Counted from the first letter of the stretch, positions 15,919 to 24,344 are shown. The stretch: 36,604 bases of DNA from Oscillospiraceae bacterium (GCA_017624915.1 JAGAMC010000044.1:1-36604); one strand, 5' to 3'. Program-made: numbers and translations. Notes: generated from the letters alone by a model not told the origin.

Positions 15919-16471
15919 GTTGCCATTTCAACCTAAAAACAAGGTGATATTCTGCAATATCAATTATTTTCTGAACTTTTTAATTGTTTCCAATATTGCC
16001 CCTGAAACTCCAAATGCAGTTTTGACCCAGAACTACAAGGAGAAAACATTTTGGATCTGATGGGAAGCCATATGGGAATCCCATGTGGCTCCCACCAATC
16101 CCTTAGGGGTAGCCTATTTGAAATCATCATATCAAATAGAAAACCAACAAACAAGGGGTGCGTAATCGCGATCACGCACCCTTAGGGCTTTATGGGAGGG
16201 ATAGATATTAGTTGCTGTTCAGGAGAAGGATTAAATAGCAATCCCCAACTTCTTAGCGATGTTTATCTATGCCTTTAGAATGGGAGCAGAATTCACACTT
16301 GACCTATTCCCAGGAAGAAACTACGGGTTGCCACTCAGTTTTAGGTAACTCAGTGGGGAGCGCTCCGGCGCTCCCCACTTTCTTTTTGTATATTGGACAG
16401 TTACCGGCTGATACCGGACAGAAAATTATATTTTCTTTTGAAGTGCACTTTCAAAGGAGGATATGATAAGT
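15919..16471. other. AT-rich gene-free region with palindromes and gene debris
   Basis: No convincing gene. The first about 55 bases repeat the sequence after tRNA copy 2. Then come an imperfect 15-bp palindrome (16062-16093), an 8-bp inverted repeat CTATTTGA/TCAAATAG (16114-16139) and a 26-base palindrome with one mismatch (16156-16181, GGGTGCGT..ATCGCGAT..ACGCACCC). A TTG-start frame (16051-16185, 44 codons, AAGGAG eight bases upstream) spans these palindromes and is probably not a gene. A frame ending FRMGAEFTLDLFPGRNYG then a stop at about 16345 looks like the tail of a lost small protein. Base composition is clearly lower in GC than the flanks, consistent with transferred or decaying DNA. 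Confidence 0.6.
16352..16387 (+). terminator. orphan strong terminator
   Basis: 12-bp stem AGTGGGGAGCGC, TCCG loop, then TTCTTTTT. No intact gene ends here, so it probably belonged to the vanished reading frame that stops just before it. Confidence 0.8.
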
Positions 16472-16504
16472 ATGCAGATTAGTGAAATAAGTGTGTATAT
16501 TTAG
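16472..16504 (+). pseudogene. gene truncated after ten codons at the cofactor-cluster boundary
   Basis: AAAGGAGG lies 11 bases before an ATG that opens MQISEISVYI and then hits TAG. That TAG overlaps the stop codon of the converging moaB/moaE gene. A strong RBS behind a terminator, with a protein-like start that ends at once, suggests the 5' remnant of a gene cut by insertion of the cofactor cluster. The start is loosely like the N-terminus of serine recombinases (xISxxxVYIR), which is too short to rely on. Confidence 0.4.
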
Positions 16505-17394
16505 TTCAGTTCTTTTTCTGTGACGCAGTTATTCTTTATGTCGCTCACAAGGGCGGTAAGCGCATCAAGAACGCGGGGGCGAATATCGCCGCCGACGAGG
16601 GCAAGCATAATATCGTCTCCGGTGGAAAGGGTGCCTTCGTTGAGCCACACGCGGACATAATGTATGCCGGGCATGCTCTTTGCAGCGGCAACAGCGGCAT
16701 CGAGCTTTTCTCTGTCGTAGCTGAATTCCATGCCTGTTACAGGGGCGGATTCTATCCCGTCCCGCACCTGTGCTTTGGCGGTGCCGCGGACGGTCCCGTT
16801 ATGGAAAAGAAACATGCCGCACTCCTTTGCACATGGGTCTTCTTTGGCTTCCTTCAGCCACGCATCAAGGGAGGGAGCTTTTTTTGCGGGGATACGTACC
16901 CGGCCGGCACAGTCGGCAGAACCCTCGCTTCTGAGCATTTCAACGCCGTGTTTTACAGGCTTTAACACCGCAAAGATGTTTTCTCGCGCGGCTTTTTCGC
17001 TGCCCGGGAGATTGATGATCAGGGACCTGCCCCTTATGCCCGCAAAAGAGCGGGAAAGACAGCCCATTGGCGTTATGCGCATGCTTTCGGCCCGCATGGC
17101 CTCGGGAATGCCCGGTGCCTCACGCTCGATGAGCTCTTTGGTGGCTTCCGGGGTGATATCTCTGGGAGAAAAGCCCGTTCCGCCCGTGGTGAGCACCAGA
17201 TCTGCTTTCAACACATCGCAGCACTCTATCAGCTGCTTTTTTATCAGTTCCACCTCGTCGGGAACGATGCTGTAATGACAGATATCCCAACCGTTATCCT
17301 CCAGAATCGCGCAAAGGGAGGGGCCGCTGGTATCCTCGCGCTCTCCCCGATAGCCTTTATCGCTTACAGTGATCACTGCCGCAAGATAGGGCAT
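16501..17394 (-). CDS. MoaB/MogA-MoaE fusion, molybdopterin synthesis
   Basis: 297 residues. Residues 1-160 are the MoaB/MogA domain (AAVITVSDKGYRGERED, TTGGTGFSPRDITPEAT 69-85), which adenylates molybdopterin before metal insertion. Residues about 190-297 are MoaE-like: GMFLFHNGTVRG, VTGMEFSYDREKLDAA, VRVWLNEGTLSTGDDIML, with lysines at 287 and 294 at the positions of the MoaE active-site lysines. MoaE is the large subunit of MPT synthase and needs MoaD, which is not in this window. The second of two ATGs is chosen because GGAGG is seven bases from it and only one base from the first. Last gene of the mod-moa operon. Confidence 0.85.
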   Translation of the reverse strand: MPYLAAVITVSDKGYRGEREDTSGPSLCAILEDNGWDICHYSIVPDEVELIKKQLIECCDVLKADLVLTTGGTGFSPRDITPEATKELIEREAPGIPEAMRAESMRITPMGCLSRSFAGIRGRSLIINLPGSEKAARENIFAVLKPVKHGVEMLRSEGSADCAGRVRIPAKKAPSLDAWLKEAKEDPCAKECGMFLFHNGTVRGTAKAQVRDGIESAPVTGMEFSYDREKLDAAVAAAKSMPGIHYVRVWLNEGTLSTGDDIMLALVGGDIRPRVLDALTALVSDIKNNCVTEKELN

Positions 17395-17396
17395 AT

Positions 17397-18350
17397 TCAT
17401 TCCTCCCTTGTAAAATCGCCGTGGACCCCGCCTGTCTTGGACAAAAGCCGGATGTCCGAGATGACCATATCTTTCTGGACCGCCTTGCACATATCGTAAA
17501 CCGTGAGCGCGGCGGCGGAAACGGCGGTAAGAGCCTCCATCTCCACCCCCGTTTTGCCGTCGCAGGAGACGGTGGCGGTGATGTTGACACAAAGGCGCTG
17601 CTCATCCAGACTGAGGCTCAGATCGATCCCGCTTACGGGGATGGGGTGGCACATGGGTATGATATCAGGGGTGCGCTTGGCGCCCATGATCCCTGCGATC
17701 TGCGCAACGGTCAGCACATCGCCTTTTTTCATGCCGCCCGTTTTGATGAGGTCGAATGTGCCTGCGTTAACAAGAACCCTCGCGGCGGCAACGGCGGTTC
17801 GGTGGGTAATATCTTTTTCGCCCACATTTACCATTCTGGCCCGTCCCTCGGCATTGAAGTGGGTAAAATCCTGTGTGTTCTGCATGATAAACTCCGTGAT
17901 CCCTTCTATGTCTTCAAAGGTGAATATTGGTGTATCCGTAACGATATCTTCATCCGTGACGATGGCGATATACCGTTCGGGGGAGTGCACCAGCCCTTTT
18001 CCGCAGGCCTTTCTTGACAGGCCGATCTGCTTGACATTGCTGTGTTTATAGCCCTCTACCAGTATGATATCCACGCTATGTATGTTTTTTAGAATGTCAT
18101 CAAGAGTCAAAGTGCGCTGTTCGATACAGGCGGTCTTTTCCTCCGAGTTTATCACGGTAACTTCCGCTCCCGCCTTTGCATAGCGGTAGGAATCCTTACC
18201 CTCGTGGTCGATTTCGAAGCGGTGTCCGTCGTGCTTGATAACGGCGACCCTTACGCCCAAGCTCTTAAGGCGAATAACAATTTTTTCGATCAGGGTGGTC
18301 TTGCCCGTGCCCGAATAGGCGGCAAAACCTATAACAGGTATGTTGTCCAC
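17397..18350 (-). CDS. MobB-MoaC fusion, Moco biosynthesis
   Basis: 317 residues. Residues 1-155 are a MobB-type P-loop GTPase (AYSGTGKTTLIEK, K17; IILVEGYKHS 95-104), usually tied to guanylation of Moco or GTP delivery. Residues about 161-317 are MoaC, cyclic pyranopterin monophosphate synthase: FTHFNAEGRARMVNVGEKD, KGDVLTVAQIAGIMGAKRT, IIPMCHPIPVSGIDL, GKTGVEMEALTAVSAAALT and the terminal SKTGGVHGDF. MoaC acts directly after MoaA. The start is GTG at 18350 with AGGAGG five bases away; it lies one base after the moaA stop. The neighbouring ATG at 18352 is out of frame. Confidence 0.9.
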   Translation of the reverse strand: MDNIPVIGFAAYSGTGKTTLIEKIVIRLKSLGVRVAVIKHDGHRFEIDHEGKDSYRYAKAGAEVTVINSEEKTACIEQRTLTLDDILKNIHSVDIILVEGYKHSNVKQIGLSRKACGKGLVHSPERYIAIVTDEDIVTDTPIFTFEDIEGITEFIMQNTQDFTHFNAEGRARMVNVGEKDITHRTAVAAARVLVNAGTFDLIKTGGMKKGDVLTVAQIAGIMGAKRTPDIIPMCHPIPVSGIDLSLSLDEQRLCVNITATVSCDGKTGVEMEALTAVSAAALTVYDMCKAVQKDMVISDIRLLSKTGGVHGDFTREE

Positions 18351-18351
18351 A

Positions 18352-19305
18352 TTAGCCTCCTATCTTGTTCATGCTTCTGCCTGCGCGGCTTGCGCTTTGG
18401 GAAGAAAGCTCGCAGTGCATCTCCGGCTTGCTCATGATGGCGCGCCTGAATTGTTCAGTCATATCCTCGTAGGAGAGCCCCTTTACACAGAACTCGTCAC
18501 GGGAGTGCAGACAGGGCTTGATGTGCCCGTCGGCGGTGAGGCGGATCCTGTTGCAGGCGGCACAGAAATGGTCGCTGATGGGGCTGATAAGTCCGATGTT
18601 GCCCATGGCGCCCGGAAGCTTATACAGCCTTGCAACACCTCCGTCATGCGCAGCAGGGACCAGATCCTCCAACACATCGGTAACCGTTGAGCAGGGAATA
18701 TACGCCGAAGTGTCAAATCCGTTGCCCTCGTACATGGGCATAAGCTCGATAAAGCGGACATCCACGGGGTATTTGCGGGTGAGCCCGGCAAGGGCGGGGA
18801 TCTCGTCGTCGTTGAAGCCGCCGATGAGCACCACGTTGATCTTCACCTTTTCAAAGCCCGCCGAAAGAGCGTGATCCAATCCGCGAAGGGCAGCTTTCAG
18901 TTGTCCTGTGCGGGTGATATAGGCGTATTTTTTCTCGTCGAGGGTGTCGAAACTTAAGTTGACGCGGCGTATGCCCGCATTTTTTAAGTCTGCGGCGAAC
19001 TTGGGCAGCAGGATGCCGTTTGTGGTCATGCACACTTCGTCAATACCCTGCGTGGAAGCGGTCTTTTCGCAGATGGAGAGGATGTTTTTCTTTACAAGGG
19101 GTTCTCCGCCCGTGATGCGCACTTTGGATATTCCCAGAGAAGCGGCGGCTGTTACCGCCATGATGGTCTCTTCCTCGGTGAGCACATCTTTGTGGGGCTT
19201 TTTACAGATGCCGTCTTCGGGCATGCAGTAGCGGCACCGCAGGTCGCAAAGCTCGGTGACAGACAGCCGCAGATAATTTATTTTTCTTCCGAATCCGTCG
19301 ATCAT
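18352..19305 (-). CDS. moaA: GTP 3',8-cyclase MoaA
   Basis: Radical SAM enzyme, 317 residues, slightly short but complete. It converts GTP to 3',8-cyclo-GTP, the first step to the pyranopterin. The radical-SAM cluster is C20-x3-C24-x2-C27 (ELCDLRCRYCMPEDG), followed by the SAM motif ITGGEPL. The C-terminal second cluster is C248, C251 and C265 (FCAACNRIRLTADGHIKPC). The protein ends in the conserved Gly-Gly tail (MNKIGG) needed for activity. It sits inside the operon, with its ATG two bases after the stop of the molybdopterin-binding-protein gene. Confidence 0.97.
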   Translation of the reverse strand: MIDGFGRKINYLRLSVTELCDLRCRYCMPEDGICKKPHKDVLTEEETIMAVTAAASLGISKVRITGGEPLVKKNILSICEKTASTQGIDEVCMTTNGILLPKFAADLKNAGIRRVNLSFDTLDEKKYAYITRTGQLKAALRGLDHALSAGFEKVKINVVLIGGFNDDEIPALAGLTRKYPVDVRFIELMPMYEGNGFDTSAYIPCSTVTDVLEDLVPAAHDGGVARLYKLPGAMGNIGLISPISDHFCAACNRIRLTADGHIKPCLHSRDEFCVKGLSYEDMTEQFRRAIMSKPEMHCELSSQSASRAGRSMNKIGG

Positions 19306-19306
19306 A

Positions 19307-20323
19307 TCAATACCTGCCGAACGTACAGTTTGGATAATGGCACGCGGCGCACAGCTGACAAAGTCCGCCGTCCGCTAATTTTGCAAGGTCTTTAAACGTA
19401 AGCTTTTCATCGGTGAACAGCTGGGGCAGCAGAACATCCAGCACGGTAGTGGGCAGGCTTACGGCTGCTCCCGGAACGCCAAGCACGGGAATATCACCGA
19501 TATACGCAACAAGGGTCATATTCCCCGGCTGAGAGGGAACGCCGTGGGTGATGATTTCGGCGCCCAGCTGTTTTACGGCGGCGGGGGTCAAATCGTCGGG
19601 ATCCACAGACATCCCGCCTGTGAAGATGAGCATATCGGCACCCATGGACAGTTGCTTTTTTGCGGCGCTGACGATCATCTCCAGATCGTCGTCACAGATG
19701 GTCACATCCACGATCTCGGACGGGAAAGCGCTCATCTTTTTCCTTATGACGGGCTCGAATTTATCGGTTATCCTGCCGGAATACACCTCGGAGCCGGTTA
19801 TGATAACGCCAATTCTTTTGTGCTTGTAGGGCAGCAGTTTTATGAGCGCTTTGTGGGCGCACAGCGCTTCGGCCCGGGCAATATTTTCCTCCCTGGTGAC
19901 CAGGGGAATGATGCGCATGGATGCCAGCCGCGCACCCGCCTCAACGGGATAGTGGTCGGGCAGCGTTGCGATGGTGATGTCGCCTATGTTGTTGATCTCG
20001 GTCAAAAGGGCGGTATCGACCCGCAGCATTCCGCGCACGTCCGCCATTAAAAGCACCTTGCCCTCGGAGGGGGCGGTGTAGTGCGCGCCGCTGACGGGGC
20101 ACATTGCCGCCATGCGCAAAGCGGCATCTTCCTCATGCACCTCACCTGCGTTTTCCTCCCAGATAAACACGGTGCGCTTTCCCAGGTCCAGAAGTTTGGG
20201 GATATCCTCTTCGGTGATGACATGGCCGCGCTGGAAGGCCGCGCCTTTGAAGCCGTCCACCATTTTTGTGATGTCGTGGCAAAGTGCCATGCCGACTGCA
20301 TGTTCAACATTGATTTTTTTCAT
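19307..20323 (-). CDS. MoCF-type molybdopterin-binding protein with C-terminal Cys cluster
   Basis: 338 residues. The MoCF/MogA-type pterin-binding domain (about 165-310) has GVIITGSEVYSGRITDKFEP, DMLIFTGGMSVDPDDLTPAA and GVPSQPGNMTLVAYIGDIPV. The N-terminal part (MKKINVEHAVGMALCHDITK) is typical of MoeA-like proteins that lack the full MoeA architecture. The C-terminus ends C322-x2-C325-x2-C328-x4-C333 (CQLCAACHYPNCTFGR), a likely metal or Fe-S site. It overlaps moeA by four bases (ATGA). Two MoeA-type proteins in one locus may divide metal insertion or storage, for example between tungstate and molybdate (inference). Confidence 0.8.
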   Translation of the reverse strand: MKKINVEHAVGMALCHDITKMVDGFKGAAFQRGHVITEEDIPKLLDLGKRTVFIWEENAGEVHEEDAALRMAAMCPVSGAHYTAPSEGKVLLMADVRGMLRVDTALLTEINNIGDITIATLPDHYPVEAGARLASMRIIPLVTREENIARAEALCAHKALIKLLPYKHKRIGVIITGSEVYSGRITDKFEPVIRKKMSAFPSEIVDVTICDDDLEMIVSAAKKQLSMGADMLIFTGGMSVDPDDLTPAAVKQLGAEIITHGVPSQPGNMTLVAYIGDIPVLGVPGAAVSLPTTVLDVLLPQLFTDEKLTFKDLAKLADGGLCQLCAACHYPNCTFGRY

Positions 20324-21534
20324 ACCGTAAATCCCTTTAAGACCGTGCCTGCCCTCAGTTTGTCGCTGCCTGCGGGCACGATGGCAAATACATTGCAGCC
20401 GATCATGCTGCTGATGATCACGTTTCCCTGCTCGCTTGGGATGTGCATTTTCACACAGCCGTCCGTAAGGTCGAGCCTGCCCCGGAGAAAACGCGTGGCC
20501 TTGCTCTTTTTGTTGAAATCCTCGGCCAGTATCACATCGAAAAGCTGATGCTCAGGATGCTTGATGCCGCAGAGCTTTTTAAATGCGGGGAGCGCCACAG
20601 CGCACAGATTGGTGACCGAAGAGGCGGGGTTGCCCGAAAAACCCAGAACGAGCTTGCCGTCTTTCACGCCGTAGGCACAGGCCATGCCCGGCTTGATGTT
20701 AACGCCTTTGACAAGGATATCCACGCCGGACTGCTCCATGGCGGCGGGGGTGAGATCGTAATCACCCACGGAAACGCCGCCCGTTAAAACCACGGCAGCG
20801 CAGTGGCTGAGCGCAAGGTCGATCAGGCGGGAGATATCGCCCACATCGTCATGGGCGGTGCCGAAATACTTTGTGTCGCAGCCAACGCAGGAAAGCGCGG
20901 CAGAGATGGCGTATCGGTTGGAGTTGTATATGCCGCCTGCGGGCAGGGGCCGGCCCGGCTCGGTGACCTCGTTTCCGGTGGATATAATGCCGACAAGAGG
21001 CTTTTTATAAACAAGGACTTCCGCCATTCCCAAAGACGCCAGCGTGCCGGAAAGACCGGTATCGATCACGGTGCCTTCTTCGGCGAGGATCTGCCCCTTT
21101 TTGACGTCTTCGCCTGCCAGCACGATGTTTGCGCCCCTTTTGACCGGCGCGTACAGCGTGACCGTTTCATCGGTAAAGGAGGTTTCCTCGTACATGATCA
21201 CCGCGTCGGTGCCAGCGGGGATGGGTGCGCCTGTGAGCACCTTGGCAGCAAAACCCGAAGATACGGGCAGAGAGGGCACCGCCCCTGCGGCGATTTCTTC
21301 GGTGATCTTTAACGTAACGGGACAGTCGGATGATGCCGCCCGCACATCATCGCTGCGCAGAGCGTAGCCGTCATAAGGGGAGCGGTCAAAGGGCGGGACG
21401 TTGTCAAGTGCTACAAGGGGTTTGGCAAGCACCCTGCCGGCGGCCTTGTCCAGACTGACGGTTTCCGTGTGCGGGGTGCGGGCGATTTTAAGCAGCAGGC
21501 CGGAAGCCTCGTAATACTCTGTTACGGTGTTCAT
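20320..21534 (-). CDS. moeA: molybdopterin molybdotransferase MoeA
   Basis: 404 residues, full length. It inserts metal into adenylylated molybdopterin. The MoeA N-terminal signature DNVPPFDRSPYDGYALRSDD is at about 43-62. The catalytic MoCF domain has GIISTGNEVTEPGRPLPAG and VLTGGVSVGDYDLTPAAM, followed by VKGVNIKPGMACAYG and GFSGNPASSV. A C-terminal beta-barrel domain IV follows (about 330-404). It starts four bases after modC in the same operon and overlaps the next gene by four bases. Confidence 0.96.
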   Translation of the reverse strand: MNTVTEYYEASGLLLKIARTPHTETVSLDKAAGRVLAKPLVALDNVPPFDRSPYDGYALRSDDVRAASSDCPVTLKITEEIAAGAVPSLPVSSGFAAKVLTGAPIPAGTDAVIMYEETSFTDETVTLYAPVKRGANIVLAGEDVKKGQILAEEGTVIDTGLSGTLASLGMAEVLVYKKPLVGIISTGNEVTEPGRPLPAGGIYNSNRYAISAALSCVGCDTKYFGTAHDDVGDISRLIDLALSHCAAVVLTGGVSVGDYDLTPAAMEQSGVDILVKGVNIKPGMACAYGVKDGKLVLGFSGNPASSVTNLCAVALPAFKKLCGIKHPEHQLFDVILAEDFNKKSKATRFLRGRLDLTDGCVKMHIPSEQGNVIISSMIGCNVFAIVPAGSDKLRAGTVLKGFTV

Positions 21535-21537
21535 GGC

Positions 21538-22581
21538 TTATCCTTTCAGCAAAATGATCTTTTGCGGCTCGATGGAGATATCAATTTCATCGGCGGCGAT
21601 GCTCTGCCACTCTGCCTTGCTGCAGACGACACCGATGGGAATACAATGGCAGGGCGCCTGAAGCGGTCTTAACATGACCGTGTAGGAGAACGGATTTTCT
21701 GTGACAGAAACAACGTTGCATTTAAAAGTGTTGTCCCCCCGGGAGCCGAAAGCAATATCGTGCATTCTGATGCCGACATGATCGGCTTCGGCGTCCTCCG
21801 CACTCAGTTCGATGCCCCAGTCTTCGGCGAATATACGGCCGGCAGAAAGACGTCTGATACGGGAGATGTTTTTGCAGCCCGTGAGCATTGCGGCGGTTTT
21901 GGTAACAGGGGAGGCAAAAATCTGCTTTTTTTCGCCGATCACATCGATGCTGCCGTTATTCATGACCGCCACGGTGTCGGCTATCCTGTAAACTTCATCC
22001 CGGTCGTGGGAGACGAAGATCACGGTCTTGGAAAGCTTTTTTAAGATGTCAGCAACCTCCTGCTCCAGACGGAACCTTAAATGGCTGTCCAGCGCGCTGA
22101 AGGGCTCGTCCAGAAGCAGGATGTTGGGCTTTGAAACCAGTATTCTTGCAAGGGCGGTGCGCTGCTGCTGACCGCCCGAAAGCTGGTGGGGATAGTGATT
22201 GATCAGTTCTTTCAGACCGAAGCTATCAATGACCTCTTGGGTGATGCGCTCGCGTTCGGCGGGGTCTTTCTCCCGTTTTGCGCCCATGCGGATATTCTGC
22301 AGGACCGTCATGTTGGGGAAAAGAGCATAGTTCTGAAACAGGATCCCCGTGCGGCGCGCCTGTGCGGGCAGGTTGATATGCTTTTCCGAATCGAAAAGCG
22401 TGACGCCGTCGAGCACGATTCTGCCGCGGTCGGGCTTAACGATGCCTGCGATGCAGTTTAATGTCATGCTCTTGCCGCAGCCCGAGGCGCCCAGCAGCGC
22501 GAGGATCTCGTTTCCTGCGGAAAAGTTCACCTCGAGCCTGAAATCACCGAGGGTTTTTTCTATATCAACATAGATCGACAT
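21538..22581 (-). CDS. modC: molybdate ABC transporter ATP-binding protein ModC
   Basis: 347 residues. ABC ATPase with Walker A GASGCGKSM (31-39), Q-loop LFQNYALFPN, signature [13 protein letters not shown] (134-146), Walker B NILLLDEP and H-loop VSHDRDEV. The C-terminal TOBE-like region (about 270-347) is where oxyanion can bind and regulate. Met replaces the usual Thr after GKS in Walker A. ATG at 22581 is chosen: it follows AAAGGTGG with about seven bases spacing and lies one base after the modB stop. An in-frame GTG at 22593 overlaps the SD. It powers oxyanion import with ModB and ModA. Confidence 0.93.
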   Translation of the reverse strand: MSIYVDIEKTLGDFRLEVNFSAGNEILALLGASGCGKSMTLNCIAGIVKPDRGRIVLDGVTLFDSEKHINLPAQARRTGILFQNYALFPNMTVLQNIRMGAKREKDPAERERITQEVIDSFGLKELINHYPHQLSGGQQQRTALARILVSKPNILLLDEPFSALDSHLRFRLEQEVADILKKLSKTVIFVSHDRDEVYRIADTVAVMNNGSIDVIGEKKQIFASPVTKTAAMLTGCKNISRIRRLSAGRIFAEDWGIELSAEDAEADHVGIRMHDIAFGSRGDNTFKCNVVSVTENPFSYTVMLRPLQAPCHCIPIGVVCSKAEWQSIAADEIDISIEPQKIILLKG

Positions 22582-22582
22582 A

Positions 22583-23263
22583 TCATTTCCCACCTTTTAC
22601 GGCTTTCGTGCGGGCTCCTTTTTCAAACAGGTTTACGGCGACCAGTACCGCAAAGGAGATGGCCAGATTGACCAGCACCCATTGAAAGGCGAGGGCGTCA
22701 TTGTCCGTACACCAAAGCTGATAGACGGTGGTGGAAACGGTAGCCGTTCTGCCGGGGGTGTAGCCTGCGACCATGCTGGTGGCACCGTACTCGCCCAGGG
22801 CACGGGCAAAGCTGAGAACTGTGCCTGCCAGCATGCCCTGCCTGCAGTTGGGCATGCGGATTCGCCAGAAGATGAACGAGTTTGAAAGACCGATGGATCT
22901 GCCCGAATACGCCAACGTCTCGTCAAAGGATTCGAAGGCCCCCCGTGCCGTGCGGTACATAAGCGGGAAAGTGACGATAACGGTGGCAAATATTGCCGAC
23001 CACCAGGTCATGGTGAGTCTGGTGCCAAAGATCGAAAATACAAACGCGCCCAGGACACTTTTCGGGCTTAACAGCTTTAAAAGCAGGTAGCCGATCACCG
23101 TAGGGGGGAGGACCAAAGGCAGAGTGAGGATCACATCCACGATGCCCTTTAACATTCTGGGTATCTTTGCAATATAATAAGCGGCGAAAATGCCTGCGAA
23201 AAACACGATCACCGTACTTATGAGTGATATTCGAAGTGAATTCCACAACGGGAAAAGGTCCAT
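22583..23263 (-). CDS. modB: molybdate ABC transporter permease ModB
   Basis: 226 residues, normal for ModB, with five to six membrane helices. The cytoplasmic EAA loop that docks ModC is SGRSIGLSNSFIFWRIRMPN, followed by the typical ALGEYGATSMVAGYTPG. DVILTLPLVLPPTVIGYLLL is a ModB/CysT-family signature near the N-terminus. GAGGGGG precedes the ATG. It lies 23 bases after modA and one base ahead of modC, in the mod-moa operon. Confidence 0.95.
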   Translation of the reverse strand: MDLFPLWNSLRISLISTVIVFFAGIFAAYYIAKIPRMLKGIVDVILTLPLVLPPTVIGYLLLKLLSPKSVLGAFVFSIFGTRLTMTWWSAIFATVIVTFPLMYRTARGAFESFDETLAYSGRSIGLSNSFIFWRIRMPNCRQGMLAGTVLSFARALGEYGATSMVAGYTPGRTATVSTTVYQLWCTDNDALAFQWVLVNLAISFAVLVAVNLFEKGARTKAVKGGK

Positions 23264-23286
23264 GATTGCGCCCCCTCTCTTAAAAA

Positions 23287-24111
23287 TTATGCAATGGGTG
23301 TGAAGCCCACGGATTCAAATACCTGATCCGCTACGTCGCTCTTCAGGTAATTGAGAAAAGCCTTTGCGGCATCCGTGTTTTTTGAAGTGCTGAGGATCGC
23401 GGCGGGGTAGATGACCTGTCCGCACATTTCGGCAGTGGCGGTATCGACAACGGTCAGACCGGCGGAAAAGGCATCGGTCTGATAGACTGCGCCGCAATCC
23501 ACTGCGGCTTCGGAAATTTTGGATATAACATCCTTTACATTAATTCCGTAAGTGATGGTTCCCGCGCTTGCCATGGCTTTTTCGTCCAGACCGCAGTAAG
23601 CAAATATCCTCTTGGTATACTCACCCACGGGAACATCGGAATTGCCCGTGGCAAACAGGATATTGCCCTTTTCCAGAGTGGTTTTAAGCCCTTTAAAAGA
23701 CGTGATGCCGGAAGGGTTGCCCTCAGGAACCACGAGAGCGACCTTGTTTTCAAGAAGATCAAAACGGGAGCCGGAAAGAACAAAATCAAGCCCGTCCGTA
23801 TTCACTTGGGAAGATGCGGCGATATCCAGCTGATCCATCTGCTTCTGACCGGCGGAGATGAAAATATCCGCGATGGCCCCTTCCTGAATCTGCTTTTTCA
23901 GTGTGCCGGAAGAGTCAAAGTTGAAGACGATGTTGACGTTTTCGTTGGCTTGCATGTACTTGCCGCCCAGCTCGGTGAGCGTTTCGGTCATGGAAGCGGC
24001 GGCAAAGACGATCAGTTCGGTTTGGGTATTTCCTTTTTCGGCAGCTGTGCATCCGCTGAAAAGCGTAAGCACCAGTGCGATAACGGATGCAAAGGCAACC
24101 TTTTTTTTCAT
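23287..24111 (-). CDS. modA: molybdate/tungstate-binding lipoprotein ModA
   Basis: 274 residues. Lipoprotein signal peptide with lipobox LFSGC (Cys21). The ModA core is LIVFAAASMTETLTELGGKY, VFNFDSSGTLKKQIQEGA, DIFISAGQKQMDQLD, then VALVVPEGNP and IYPAAILSTSKNTDAAKAFL. It captures oxyanion outside the membrane and hands it to ModB. It is first gene of the eight-gene operon, directly after a riboswitch-like leader with terminator. Whether it prefers molybdate or tungstate cannot be read from sequence; the partner enzyme suggests tungstate. Confidence 0.95.
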   Translation of the reverse strand: MKKKVAFASVIALVLTLFSGCTAAEKGNTQTELIVFAAASMTETLTELGGKYMQANENVNIVFNFDSSGTLKKQIQEGAIADIFISAGQKQMDQLDIAASSQVNTDGLDFVLSGSRFDLLENKVALVVPEGNPSGITSFKGLKTTLEKGNILFATGNSDVPVGEYTKRIFAYCGLDEKAMASAGTITYGINVKDVISKISEAAVDCGAVYQTDAFSAGLTVVDTATAEMCGQVIYPAAILSTSKNTDAAKAFLNYLKSDVADQVFESVGFTPIA

Positions 24112-24128
24112 GGTTCTTTTTCTCCCTG

Positions 24129-24303
24129 AAAAAACAAAATATCCGTCTTTTTACAGACGGATATCCTAAAACGCCCAAACAATGCAGGCGTTTTGAAGCA
24201 ATGACCCGTCTCCTTTTCAAAAGGGAAGGCCAAATCGTTTCCGTATCTGACCCTGTGCTGCGCAAAAGCGCAGGACGGCTTTAAATCCGTGGCATAAATG
24301 CTT
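24129..24303 (-). promoter_or_regulatory. Moco/Tuco-type riboswitch with terminator, before modA
   Basis: The minus-strand leader begins with P1 half AAGCA (24299-24303), closed by TGCTT (24196-24200). In between lie a CTGCGC TTTT GCGCAG hairpin, GGGTCAGATACGG, TTTGGCC and a CCTTTTGAAAAGG hairpin. The blocks GGGTCA..GATACGG..TTTGGCC match, from memory, the Escherichia coli moaA Moco riboswitch in order and spacing. The expression platform has hairpin AAAACGCC/GGCGTTTT (24168-24194) and a 10-bp terminator ATATCCGTCT/AGACGGATAT followed by TTTGTTTTTT (24129-24164). Cofactor binding would be expected to end transcription of the import and synthesis operon. Confidence 0.75.
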
Positions 24304-24344
24304 TAGGAAGAAAAGCTCGAAGACTTGTTGAACTTTGTTATAAA

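Noticed and set aside
16051-16185. 44-codon gene with TTG start and AAGGAG
   Set aside because: The frame runs straight through three palindromes, so its sequence is dictated by the inverted repeats. No protein-like character was recognised. It is described only as part of the gene-free region.
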